This document shows, piece after piece, positions 1-6,965 of a stretch of DNA of 14,445 bases. How positions within the stretch are numbered: the first letter of the stretch is position 1; every line of letters begins with the position of its first letter. Source of the stretch: CAZDHT01 sp964505325 (GTDB taxonomy: Bacteria; Planctomycetota; PUPC01); contig CAZDHT010000126.1 in assembly GCA_964505325.1 (NCBI GenBank), positions 1 to 14,445 of the forward strand. The letters run 5' to 3'. Under the pieces are notes generated by a model. That model saw only the letters and a list, made by a program, of their open reading frames with translations. It was not told the DNA's origin and did no database searches. The position numbers and the translations under genes are program-made.

Positions 1-2
1 TG

Positions 3-341
3 GCCATGCTGATCGACGCGCTGAAGCGGGAGCAGCGGCGCACCCAGGAAGGAGGAGGTGGTGGTGGCGGCGGTGGCGGCGGCGGCAAGCCGATGCTCGT
101 GCCGCCCGCGGCGCAGCTCAAGCTGCTGAAGGCGCGGGAGCTGGAGATCCACAACAAGACCAAGCGCATCGAACTCAGGAAACTGCTGAGGCCGGAGCGG
201 GGCTTGTCCACGCTCCAGAGGAAACGGGTCAAGAGACTGGCGGAGGAACAGATCGAGCACGCGGAGCTGACCAAGAAGCTGGCCGAATCGCTCGAGCGCC
301 AGGCCCGCGAACACCAGGAAGCCATGGAACGGATGGAATGA
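3..341 (+). CDS. C-terminal part of a poly-Gly / coiled-coil protein (5' truncated)
   Basis: The reading frame is open to the window edge, so this is probably the 3' end of a longer gene; the first Met in the window is at 6. Counting from that Met, residues 16-27 are twelve consecutive glycines, followed by KPMLVPPAAQLKLLKARELE and then a charged, heptad-like helical stretch to the stop (LAEEQIEHAELTKKLAESLE). No catalytic motif is visible. The gene ends 19 bp before the next start, so the two are probably co-transcribed. The 'VPP-A-LKLLKARELEI' segment followed by a coiled coil reminds me of the C-terminal ends of large hypothetical proteins in planctomycete envelope gene clusters. That is memory of similar sequences, not a search. 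Function unknown. Confidence 0.6.
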   Translation, partial: AMLIDALKREQRRTQEGGGGGGGGGGGGKPMLVPPAAQLKLLKARELEIHNKTKRIELRKLLRPERGLSTLQRKRVKRLAEEQIEHAELTKKLAESLERQAREHQEAMERME

Positions 342-360
342 CTCCCGCGAGGGTTGAACG

Positions 361-912
361 ATGAAACAGGCAATGGTCCTGATGCTGGTTGCGATCATGC
401 TCACCGGGGTTGCGTTCGCAACCGTGCCGCCCGACAAGCCCGGCAAGACAAAGCCGAAGGCGGAAGTGGACTTCAAGAATCCGGTCCGAAAGATCTCCGC
501 CATGATGAAGAAAGCGGGCAAGCTGCTCGACCAGCTCGAGACCGGCGACCCCACTCAGGACGAACAGAAGAAGATCCTGGAAGAGCTGGACAAGCTGATC
601 GAGATGGCCGAGAAGTCGTCCTCTTCCTCGTCGCAGCAGCAACAACAACGGGATCGGAACAAGACCAAGAACGCCAAGCAGCAGCCGCAGAACTCCAGCG
701 GCACGGGCAGCACGCCGATGGGAAGCGAGCGCGACGTGTTCCGCGCGGTCCGGCCGCGACTGGGCGCCGGCGCCCCGGACGCGCGGCAGATGTGGGGCAA
801 GCTGCCGGAAGCGACGCGCGACGAAATCCTGCAGTTGCTGAACGAGAAGCTGCCGCTGAAGTACCAGCAGCTTCTGAGACTGTACTTCAAGGCGCTGTCG
901 GAGAAGAAATGA
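361..912 (+). CDS. Secreted hypothetical protein with Ser/Gln tract
   Basis: This 183-residue protein has a clear Sec-type signal peptide: MKQ, a hydrophobic core to about residue 17, and an AFA|T cleavage site near residue 20. The mature part has a charged helical region (about 43-85), a low-complexity tract of six Ser and five Gln (86-96), a basic Gln/Asn-rich linker, and a conserved-looking C-terminal domain (about 124-183) containing MWGKLPEATRDEILQLLNEK and KYQQLLRLYFKALS. The start is supported by GAGGG seven bases upstream. The stop overlaps the next start as ATGA, which implies translational coupling. The C-terminal 'W..LP...R.E.L..L....P..Y..L...YF..L' pattern is familiar from hypothetical planctomycete proteins near BatA/VWA-type genes, but that link is inference. 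No enzymatic function is evident. Confidence 0.75.
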   Translation: MKQAMVLMLVAIMLTGVAFATVPPDKPGKTKPKAEVDFKNPVRKISAMMKKAGKLLDQLETGDPTQDEQKKILEELDKLIEMAEKSSSSSSQQQQQRDRNKTKNAKQQPQNSSGTGSTPMGSERDVFRAVRPRLGAGAPDARQMWGKLPEATRDEILQLLNEKLPLKYQQLLRLYFKALSEKK

Positions 913-1865
913 CCCGCCCAGGCGTTTTCCTCTTTGCAGTCACATCGCTGCTGGCGTGCACGGCCTTCCACGGCGCGCTCCTCGCGGGCGAAAGCGCCGA
1001 CGCGCTGGTTCGGCTGCTTGGCGACGACTCATTCATCAAGCGCGAAGCGGCGTTCCGCGCGCTGGTGGATGCGGGCGACCCCGCCCTGCCCGCTCTGAAT
1101 AAGGCGGCCAAGTCCGCCGACGCCGAGGTCCGATGGCGCGCGGAGACAGCGGCAAGAATGATCCGGCGGCGCGTGTCGCCGAGCCTGGCGCGGAAGATCG
1201 GCGATGCCTTTGCCGACTACGCACGGAAGAGATGGTTCGAGCGCGAACGGCTTGTGATGGACGTCGCGGCGGTCGGGGAGAAGGCGGCGCTGTCCGCGCT
1301 GGAACGGCTCCTCACGGAAGACAAGAGCCGATGCGTCAAGCGGGCGGCGGTGATGGGCCTCCTCCGCCTGGGGCCGGAGGGGCTGCTCGCCATCGAACGA
1401 AGCGGCGCCAGGCTGCCCGGCCTCCCGCGGGACAGCGCGTCGCTCCGCATCCAGATCGGCAACGGCTTCCTCGAGGAGGGGAAGTACGAACGGGCGCTGA
1501 AGGAGTACCGCAAGGCGATCCAAACGGCGCCCACGAACTCCACCGCCTGGTACAACCTCGCCTGCGCGCTGTCCCGCCTCAAGCGGATCAAGCTGGCGGT
1601 GGACGCCCTCAAAAAGGCCATCGAGGTCGGCTTCGATGATATCGACTGGCTCGAAAAGGATCCGGACCTCGACAACCTGCGCGATGATCAACGGTACCAG
1701 ACGTTCGTCGAGGACCTGAGAAAGACCGTCAAGCCAAAGGGGCCGCCCGAGCTGGACGACCAGGCGGGAGACGGCGCTTGGCAACCACCCACAGCCCCGC
1801 CGCGGAAATGCCCGAGTTCGAGCGCATCCTGGTCGTGGCGCCGTCGTGGGTCGGCGACGTGGTGA
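909..1865 (+). CDS. Secreted HEAT-repeat / TPR protein
   Basis: This 318-residue protein has a signal peptide (hydrophobic residues 5-26, likely cut at ALLA|GES). Residues about 30-165 read as HEAT-like helical pairs (ADALVRLLGDDSFIKREAAF; KRAAVMGLLRLG). Residues about 178-245 are tetratricopeptide repeats (GNGFLEEGKYERALKEYRKA; WYNLACALSRLKRIKLAVDA), closing with the common TPR-end signature DPDLDNLRDDQRY. Such proteins act as periplasmic scaffolds; the partner is not known. The ATG at 909 overlaps the previous stop and is preceded by GGAG; the same frame is open further upstream, but that part is a shadow of the preceding gene. The last 29 residues are read from DNA that also encodes the start of the glycosyltransferase and look unstructured (W/S/R-rich), so they are probably overprinted rather than functional. 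Confidence 0.8.
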   Translation: MTRPGVFLFAVTSLLACTAFHGALLAGESADALVRLLGDDSFIKREAAFRALVDAGDPALPALNKAAKSADAEVRWRAETAARMIRRRVSPSLARKIGDAFADYARKRWFERERLVMDVAAVGEKAALSALERLLTEDKSRCVKRAAVMGLLRLGPEGLLAIERSGARLPGLPRDSASLRIQIGNGFLEEGKYERALKEYRKAIQTAPTNSTAWYNLACALSRLKRIKLAVDALKKAIEVGFDDIDWLEKDPDLDNLRDDQRYQTFVEDLRKTVKPKGPPELDDQAGDGAWQPPTAPPRKCPSSSASWSWRRRGSATW

Positions 1866-2854
1866 TGGCGACGCCGGCGGTCCGCGCGCTGCGGCGCCGA
1901 TTCCCGAGCGCTCACGTCGCCGTCCTCGCCCGGCCAACCGGCGCGGACGTGCTGGAGCACAACCCGCACATCGACCGGATCATCGCCGCGGACAAGAAGG
2001 GCGTCGGGCCGGAGACGCGAAGCGCCGGCGAACTCGTCAGCCTGCTAAGGGCGGAGAAGTTCAAACTCGCGCTGATACTTCCGAACTCGCTGCGGGCGGC
2101 CCTGCTGGCGTGGCGCGCGAGGGCCAATCGCCGCGTCGGGTACGCCGTTCAGTGGCGGTCCCCATTGCTCACCGACCACGTGCCGCCGCCCCGCGAACAC
2201 GGCAAGATCGTTCCCATCAACATGGTTGACCGCTACCTCGCGCTGTGTGCGAAGGCCGGATGCACGGAGCTCTCGACGGACGAGGAGATATTCGCGTCCG
2301 ACGAAGACACCGCCAGGGCGAACGAGGTGCTTTCATCTCTGGGAATCGGCGGCGACGATATGCTCGCCGTCCTGATCCCGGGCGCGTCGTACGGGCCGTC
2401 GAAGCTGTGGGGTGCGGAGAAGTTCGCCGGCGTCGCCGACCGGCTGGCCGAGCGGCACGGCTTCAAGGTGCTGGCACACGTTGGGCCCGGCGAGGAGGGA
2501 ATTGGCCACCAGGTTGTTGCCGCGTCGAAGAGCGGCGTACTTGTGCCGCCGCCGGGCGCCATCGACCTGAAGGTGCTGAAGGGCGTGGTCAAACGCTCGG
2601 CCCTCGTCATCGCAAACGACACCGGCCCGCGGCACTACGCCGTGGCGTTCAGGATTCCAAACGTGGTCATTCTCGGGCCGACCAGCCGCCGGTACATCGA
2701 CGTGAATCTGGAGCACACGGAGCTGCTTCAGGCGGACGTGGAGTGCGGGCCGTGCCAGCTCAAGGTCTGCCCGCGCGACCACGAATGCATGGAACTCATC
2801 ACGCCGGACGACGTGATCGAGGCGGCGGAACGCCTGCTCGGCCTGCAAGCCTGA
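1778..2854 (+). CDS. waaF: Glycosyltransferase family 9, heptosyltransferase II-like
   Basis: This 358-residue GT-B fold enzyme resembles the ADP-heptose:LPS heptosyltransferases that add heptose to the lipopolysaccharide inner core on the cytoplasmic face of the inner membrane. Visible motifs are the N-terminal ILVVAPSWVGDVVMATPAVR (residues 17-36), PGASYGPSKLW (201-211) in the nucleotide-sugar binding half, the GT9 signature NDTGPRHYA (280-288) and LGPTSRRY (299-306). The C-terminal VECGPCQLKVCPRDHECM has four Cys, as in many WaaF-like proteins. The TTG at 1778 is chosen because GGGAG stands seven bases upstream; ATG 1808 (MPEFERI) is the alternative and would shorten the overlap with the upstream gene from 88 to 58 bp. 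The donor sugar could be something other than heptose. Confidence 0.85.
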   Translation: MATTHSPAAEMPEFERILVVAPSWVGDVVMATPAVRALRRRFPSAHVAVLARPTGADVLEHNPHIDRIIAADKKGVGPETRSAGELVSLLRAEKFKLALILPNSLRAALLAWRARANRRVGYAVQWRSPLLTDHVPPPREHGKIVPINMVDRYLALCAKAGCTELSTDEEIFASDEDTARANEVLSSLGIGGDDMLAVLIPGASYGPSKLWGAEKFAGVADRLAERHGFKVLAHVGPGEEGIGHQVVAASKSGVLVPPPGAIDLKVLKGVVKRSALVIANDTGPRHYAVAFRIPNVVILGPTSRRYIDVNLEHTELLQADVECGPCQLKVCPRDHECMELITPDDVIEAAERLLGLQA

Positions 2855-2856
2855 GA

Positions 2857-3498
2857 CTACCAGCCCAGCGCATTCAGAACACCATGCGCGATCACCGTGT
2901 GCCCGACGGGGTAGGGATGCACCGGCTCCGCGCAGAAGCTCTCGACCGGGCGATGCTCGAGCTGTTGCTGGAACAGGTCGTGCGTTTTGACGAGCAGCGC
3001 GTCGAACTCCTCCGCCAGCCGGTGAACGGCCCCGATGTATTCCGCCAGACCGGCCAGGATCGCGGATTCGAAGCTCGCCCCCGACCGATCCGTGCTGATG
3101 TAGAAGGGATCGATGAGCGTCATCTTGGGTTCGCAGTGTTCGCGGGCGCGCGTCAAGATGTCGCGATACGCTTCTTCGAACACCGGCGGCGGGATGTTGT
3201 TCCCTGCCCTTTGCGTCTGGTGGATGTCGTTGATCCCAATCTTCACGCTGAGCCAGTCGGGCGAATGCCGCAGCGCGTCCTCCGCCCAGCGAGCTTGCAG
3301 GTCGAGCACGGTGTTCCCGCCGATGCCCGTATTGATGAAGCGGATGTCCCGCTCGGGATAGCGTGCGGTGACGAGATCGACGACCTGGCGGACGTATCCG
3401 TTCCCGAGGGGCGCGAACTGGTCGCGGCGCCCGCAATCCGTGATGCTGTCGCCGATAAACAGAAACGTCTCTCCGCTTCTCACCTTGAATCCGGCCAT
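2857..3498 (-). CDS. SGNH/GDSL-family hydrolase
   Basis: This 213-residue single-domain esterase/lipase-type hydrolase shows the blocks of the SGNH family: GDSITDCG with nucleophile Ser18 (block I), NTGIGGNT with the oxyanion Gly (block II), KIGIND with Asn90 (block III) and VHPYPVGH with His194 (block V). The catalytic acid position normally reads DxxH; here it is EPVH, so Glu191 replaces Asp. No signal peptide is seen, so a cytoplasmic role is likely unless it is exported another way. Likely substrates are O-acetyl or acyl esters of carbohydrates, as for many relatives, but the specificity cannot be read from sequence. The start is well supported by AAGGAG six bases upstream. Its stop lies 2 bp from the stop of the convergent glycosyltransferase gene. 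Confidence 0.85.
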   Translation of the reverse strand: MAGFKVRSGETFLFIGDSITDCGRRDQFAPLGNGYVRQVVDLVTARYPERDIRFINTGIGGNTVLDLQARWAEDALRHSPDWLSVKIGINDIHQTQRAGNNIPPPVFEEAYRDILTRAREHCEPKMTLIDPFYISTDRSGASFESAILAGLAEYIGAVHRLAEEFDALLVKTHDLFQQQLEHRPVESFCAEPVHPYPVGHTVIAHGVLNALGW

Positions 3499-3573
3499 GT
3501 CTCACTCCTTCCGGTGCTGAGCCTGCATCTTGTTCTGGGCGGTCTCGAACGCTTCGGGGATTCCATTATGGGT

Positions 3574-5097
3574 TCACCGTGGCGGGTTCGGCGGTTTGTC
3601 CTTCGGGGGCGGCGCTGTCGTCTCGGGAAAGCGCCAACGGACCTGCGCCTTGCCTTTGCTGATGGCCAGCTTCAGGAGCTTGGCGCGCAGGTCATAGGGA
3701 GGCTTGAGCCGGGCGATGAGTTCGAGGGCGGCGTCCTTGTCACCGCGCCAGGCTTCGATCTCGGCGAGCCGGAGCGTCGCCGGCGGCCACCACAGACCCG
3801 CCGGGTAGTCCTTGAGATAGCCGGCGAGCCGTTGTGCCCGGTCGCTGATCTTGGGGGCGGCCAGCGCCTTCAAGAACGTGACGTCTTCAACGACCTCGAC
3901 GTCGTCGGCGTGACGCTGAAGGACCTCGTCGTACAGGCTGACGGCCGCCTCGTACTCGCCGAAAAGCTGCGCCTGCCGCGCCGCCAGGTAGGTCGCCGCC
4001 GCACGGTGGGCTTGGGTCACCTTGTCGTAGTACCCGGGGGTCTTCGCCAGCCTCTGGTCGACCTTGAACGGGACCGGCCACAGATCGACGACCTCGCCGC
4101 GGCCCTGCGCGGTGAGTCGGGTAAAGCCATCCTTGACCTGAGCCCGGTCGCCGAAGACCGCCGCGGCGATGTTCCGCAGATCATCTCGAAAAGAGCGATA
4201 GACGACCTCGTAACGGCCGTTCTCTCGAAGGATTTCCGACAGCAGCCATGCGTCCGGCAGCACGTTCCCGACATGCGCGGGCACAAAATACGTGGCGCCC
4301 CTGAGGCCGTCCAGGGTGACCGGGGTACCCGGCCCCCCGAAGAGCGGGTCCATGACCTGCTCGCCGGACAGCAGGGCTTGGAGATCGGCGATGCGACCGT
4401 CGCCCGCGCGGCATATCGGCACGCCCCGGTACGGATCGAAGAGGTACAGTCGCCCGTCGCTGAGCGCACCCACGATGCGATGGGGCGGCTTGTCTTTCTC
4501 GGACGGCGGCAGCCGGATGACCACCGCGTGGACGCCACAGGATCTCAGAAGCGCGGCCAGGACCCACGCGCACTCGACCGCCTCGCCGTAGCCGCGACAC
4601 AGCACGTGAAGCGGAGCGACGACGAGGCCCTTGGTCTCGGGCCGCTCGACGCCGGGCTGGAGGTTGCGCACCACGTAGTCAAAGACCGAGAGAACCGGGC
4701 TCCCCAGATTCTTGGCGCGGGCGAGGGCGTGGTCCGAAGTGCGGGAGAAAAAAACAACCCTCTCGAGGAAATACTTGTCAGCCTGCCGGCTGTACAGCGG
4801 GTAGTCTGCATTGCCTGCCAGCTTGAAGAGCTCGTCTTTGACGGCGGCCGGGATGTCTTCCTCTGCGAATTCCCGATATTTCGACAGAGCCTCGAGGGCC
4901 GGGGCAAGCCGTCGGGAGAACATGGCCTGAAAGCAAGCCTGGGACGCCCGTTCTTTGCGGGTCAGTCTTGCGCGCACCAGGAAGAACGCGAACACCGCGG
5001 CGAACAGCACCAGCACCAGCAGCGGGGTGCGCCACCATCTGGTCTGGCTGGACTCCTCGGTCTCGCTGGGGGCGGGCGGCTCCGCGGCCGTTGGCAC
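3574..5097 (-). CDS. Membrane-anchored transglutaminase-like protein
   Basis: This 507-residue protein has a short Pro/Glu-rich cytoplasmic start, one transmembrane helix (about 24-43) followed by positive residues, then a large soluble part. Residues about 130-245 match a transglutaminase-like (papain-fold) core: RGYGEAVECAWVLAALLRSC places Cys176 at the head of a helix, PHRIVG gives His206, and GRLYLFDPYRG gives Asp221, the expected Cys-His-Asp order. The C-terminal part (about 360-485) is alpha-helical and TPR-like (AARQAQLFGEYEAAVSLYDE). Known relatives include proteases and crosslinking enzymes, so the reaction is open. The start codon is GTG with GAGGG upstream. It follows the OmpA-type gene on the same strand after about 100 bp that include an inverted repeat. 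Confidence 0.75.
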   Translation of the reverse strand: MPTAAEPPAPSETEESSQTRWWRTPLLVLVLFAAVFAFFLVRARLTRKERASQACFQAMFSRRLAPALEALSKYREFAEEDIPAAVKDELFKLAGNADYPLYSRQADKYFLERVVFFSRTSDHALARAKNLGSPVLSVFDYVVRNLQPGVERPETKGLVVAPLHVLCRGYGEAVECAWVLAALLRSCGVHAVVIRLPPSEKDKPPHRIVGALSDGRLYLFDPYRGVPICRAGDGRIADLQALLSGEQVMDPLFGGPGTPVTLDGLRGATYFVPAHVGNVLPDAWLLSEILRENGRYEVVYRSFRDDLRNIAAAVFGDRAQVKDGFTRLTAQGRGEVVDLWPVPFKVDQRLAKTPGYYDKVTQAHRAAATYLAARQAQLFGEYEAAVSLYDEVLQRHADDVEVVEDVTFLKALAAPKISDRAQRLAGYLKDYPAGLWWPPATLRLAEIEAWRGDKDAALELIARLKPPYDLRAKLLKLAISKGKAQVRWRFPETTAPPPKDKPPNPPR

Positions 5098-5163
5098 CTG
5101 CTTCAGTCCCTCTTCTCAGGAACTCCGACAAAACGGTGGAACGGACGTTCTTTGTCCGCCATC

Positions 5164-5185
5164 GGGCAGGCAGGAATGCCTGCCC
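5164..5185. repeat. Perfect 9-bp inverted repeat (hairpin)
   Basis: GGGCAGGCA (5164-5172) and TGCCTGCCC (5177-5185) are perfect reverse complements around a GGAA loop. The site lies between the OmpA-type lipoprotein gene (stop at 5199) and the transglutaminase-like gene (start at 5097). In the direction of transcription (-) no T-run follows the stem, so it is not a standard intrinsic terminator. It could be an mRNA-stabilising hairpin, a transcription-attenuating stem or one copy of a dispersed palindromic element. Confidence 0.6.
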
Positions 5186-5198
5186 CACCAAGGTCATG

Positions 5199-5918
5199 TT
5201 AGCGGCTCTTAGTCTCGGGCGGGACAAGACGGATTTCCACCCGCCGATTCTTCGCCCGGCCTTCGCGGGTGTCGTTCTTCGCAATGGGGCGAGAGCTGCC
5301 GAATCCCCGGACGACCAGCCGCTTGGGTGAGACCTTCGCCTCGATGAGCCCCCGTGCGACCGCCGCCGCCCGGGCGAGCGACAGCCCCAGATTGTCGGCG
5401 AAGTGCTTCTTGGTCTCCGGGTTGGCCACCGGCACGTTGTCGGTGTGCCCGTCCACATAAACAAGGCCCTCGCGTTTGGCCAGGGCGTCCGCCACCTGTT
5501 TGAGCGTCTTCATCGACTCGGGCTTGAGCTTCCCGCCGGCGAAATCGAACGGCAGGCCGGTGAACTCCACCACGCCCTTCCGATCAACAAAGACCCCCGG
5601 CACACCTCTCAGCTCCTCGACGAGCACGGCGTCGACGCCCGCGTACTTCTTCTTGAGCTCCCGAAGCTCCCCGGCGCCCTTGGCGGCCGCGGCGCGAAGC
5701 TGCTTGACCAGGCCCTGACTGGTGCCCGCGTTCGTCTTCAACTTCTGGTTCTCGGCCTTGACCGTCCTGATCTCCGTGGCGAGGGTCTCGGACTGGCCCC
5801 GGACGGTGGCCAGCTCGCTCTGCAACTCGGCCACCTTCGCATCCCGTTTCTGGACGCCCATGCAGCCATTCAACAGCAACGCAAGCAACGGACCTGTCAC
5901 AACAAGAACGCGCACCAT
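5199..5918 (-). CDS. OmpA/Pal/MotB-type peptidoglycan-binding lipoprotein
   Basis: This 239-residue protein has a lipoprotein signal peptide with lipobox LLNG|C (Cys19), then a coiled coil (about 23-95), then an OmpA C-terminal domain (about 110-232). The domain shows VDGHTDNVPV with Asp160, NLGLSLARAAAV with Arg183, and RGFGSSRPIAKNDTREGR followed by KNRRVEI. The Asp and Arg are the pair that grips the meso-diaminopimelate of peptidoglycan in this family. Residue 20 is Met, so the usual +2 Asp inner-membrane retention signal is absent and sorting to the outer membrane is plausible. The role is likely to tether the outer membrane or an envelope complex to the cell wall. AGAGG lies seven bases before the ATG. 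The gene follows the HTH-like membrane protein after 54 bp. Confidence 0.9.
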   Translation of the reverse strand: MVRVLVVTGPLLALLLNGCMGVQKRDAKVAELQSELATVRGQSETLATEIRTVKAENQKLKTNAGTSQGLVKQLRAAAAKGAGELRELKKKYAGVDAVLVEELRGVPGVFVDRKGVVEFTGLPFDFAGGKLKPESMKTLKQVADALAKREGLVYVDGHTDNVPVANPETKKHFADNLGLSLARAAAVARGLIEAKVSPKRLVVRGFGSSRPIAKNDTREGRAKNRRVEIRLVPPETKSR

Positions 5919-5972
5919 AGCTCCACCTCTTCGGCAAGAAGGAATCGGATCAGAAACACGGGACGGCCGGAA

Positions 5973-6914
5973 TTACTTGCTGGTCTTTTGATTGAGGAAC
6001 TCGATCAGCCCCTTGTACGGCGCGAATGTGGGCGTGGTGTCCCGAGCGATGCCGTAGAAGATGGGTGCCGCAAACAGCATGAGCAGGAACGTCACGATCG
6101 CCACCAGGAGAAACAGGGGTGAAACGGCCGGCGCCGCCGTCTCGGCCAGATACCGCTGCGAGCGCCGCGGCGCGGTCACGCCGGCACCGGCGACATCCTC
6201 GGTCGTGATGCCCAGTTCGTCCGCCCCGACGGCGGTGGCCCCCTCCGCGTCCTGGAACCGCAGCGGTTCGCCCGCCGTCTCCTGCGCCAGCGACGCGGGC
6301 GCCGTCGGCGCCACCTCGTCCGCGGTGATCTCCTGAGTGGCCATTTCGGTGGCCTCGTCCTCCTCCGCCAGAAGCGACGGCGCCGTCGGAGGCACAGCCG
6401 TGTCTGCCCCGCCCAGGATGTCGGTCTCCTCATCCGAAACTGTGGGGATGACCGTCCGCGCCGTGTCGTCGATCATGTCCTCATCGGCGATCTCGATCGT
6501 CGGGACCACGGTCTGCGCCGTGTCGCCCCCGATCTCCCCGCCGGCGGCGGTGTCATCCAAGCCGAGGAAGTCGGTCGTCGACTCCCTGCCAACGCCCGTG
6601 AGGAGTTCCGTCTCTTCGGTCTCGTGCTTGACGCCCTTGACCTCCTCGCCCGGCGTCTGCTCCGGACTCAGCGGCTCGGCCTCCACCCCGGCCCGGGTCG
6701 GCGCGTCGCCGACGTCCTCGGGCTCGATGACCAGTCCGCCGCTCTGCGTCTCACGGGTCTTCTTCAGGTCCAGGATGTCAGTCCGGCGGAATTTCAGCAC
6801 GTCTTCATCCCGGAACGCCCGGATCTCGCCCTGTGCCACGAGCGAGCGCAGTTCGTGCGTCGCCATTTGCAGCTCGGCAAGGGCCTCGTCAAACGTAAGA
6901 AGTTCGCCACCCAC
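5973..6914 (-). CDS. HTH-like domain / acidic repeat linker / C-terminal membrane anchor protein
   Basis: This 313-residue protein has three parts. Residues about 5-50 (LLTFDEALAELQMATHELRS, then LVAQGEIRAFRDEDVLKFRR) look like the winged-helix 'excisionase/MerR-like' fold, in which a helix-turn-helix is followed by 'G.I.AFRD...KFRR'. Residues about 58-255 are a very acidic, Thr/Ala/Pro-rich, probably disordered linker with a degenerate repeat (DTAQTVVPTI at 131-140, DTARTVIPT at 150-158). Residues about 265-290 are one transmembrane helix, followed by a short tail. The arrangement predicts a cytoplasmic N-terminal domain tethered to the membrane; whether it binds DNA or protein is not known. 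The start is GTG with GAGGG seven bases upstream. It lies between the small membrane protein and the OmpA-type lipoprotein, so a role in envelope gene control or envelope assembly is an inference from context. Confidence 0.75.
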   Translation of the reverse strand: MGGELLTFDEALAELQMATHELRSLVAQGEIRAFRDEDVLKFRRTDILDLKKTRETQSGGLVIEPEDVGDAPTRAGVEAEPLSPEQTPGEEVKGVKHETEETELLTGVGRESTTDFLGLDDTAAGGEIGGDTAQTVVPTIEIADEDMIDDTARTVIPTVSDEETDILGGADTAVPPTAPSLLAEEDEATEMATQEITADEVAPTAPASLAQETAGEPLRFQDAEGATAVGADELGITTEDVAGAGVTAPRRSQRYLAETAAPAVSPLFLLVAIVTFLLMLFAAPIFYGIARDTTPTFAPYKGLIEFLNQKTSK

Positions 6915-6965
6915 TGTTCTGCCCTCGATATGGTCGTGTGTCCCGCCGGTCTAAGGACAATCCGC

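Noticed and set aside
354..908. Upstream extension of the HEAT/TPR reading frame
   Set aside because: It overlaps the whole signal-peptide-bearing gene at 361-912 in another frame; the ATG at 909 has a ribosome site and begins a signal peptide.
1029..1937. A 302-codon open frame on the minus strand
   Set aside because: It is antisense to the HEAT/TPR gene, with low-complexity Arg/Pro-rich translation and no recognisable domain.
2855..2856. Terminator between the convergent glycosyltransferase and SGNH genes
   Set aside because: Only 2 bp separate the stops and no stem followed by a T-run was seen around them.
2245..5202. A 985-codon open frame on the plus strand
   Set aside because: It runs antisense to the SGNH and transglutaminase-like genes, both of which have clear motifs and ribosome sites. 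Its translation is Arg/Gly/Asp-rich with no domain. Long antisense frames are expected at this GC content.
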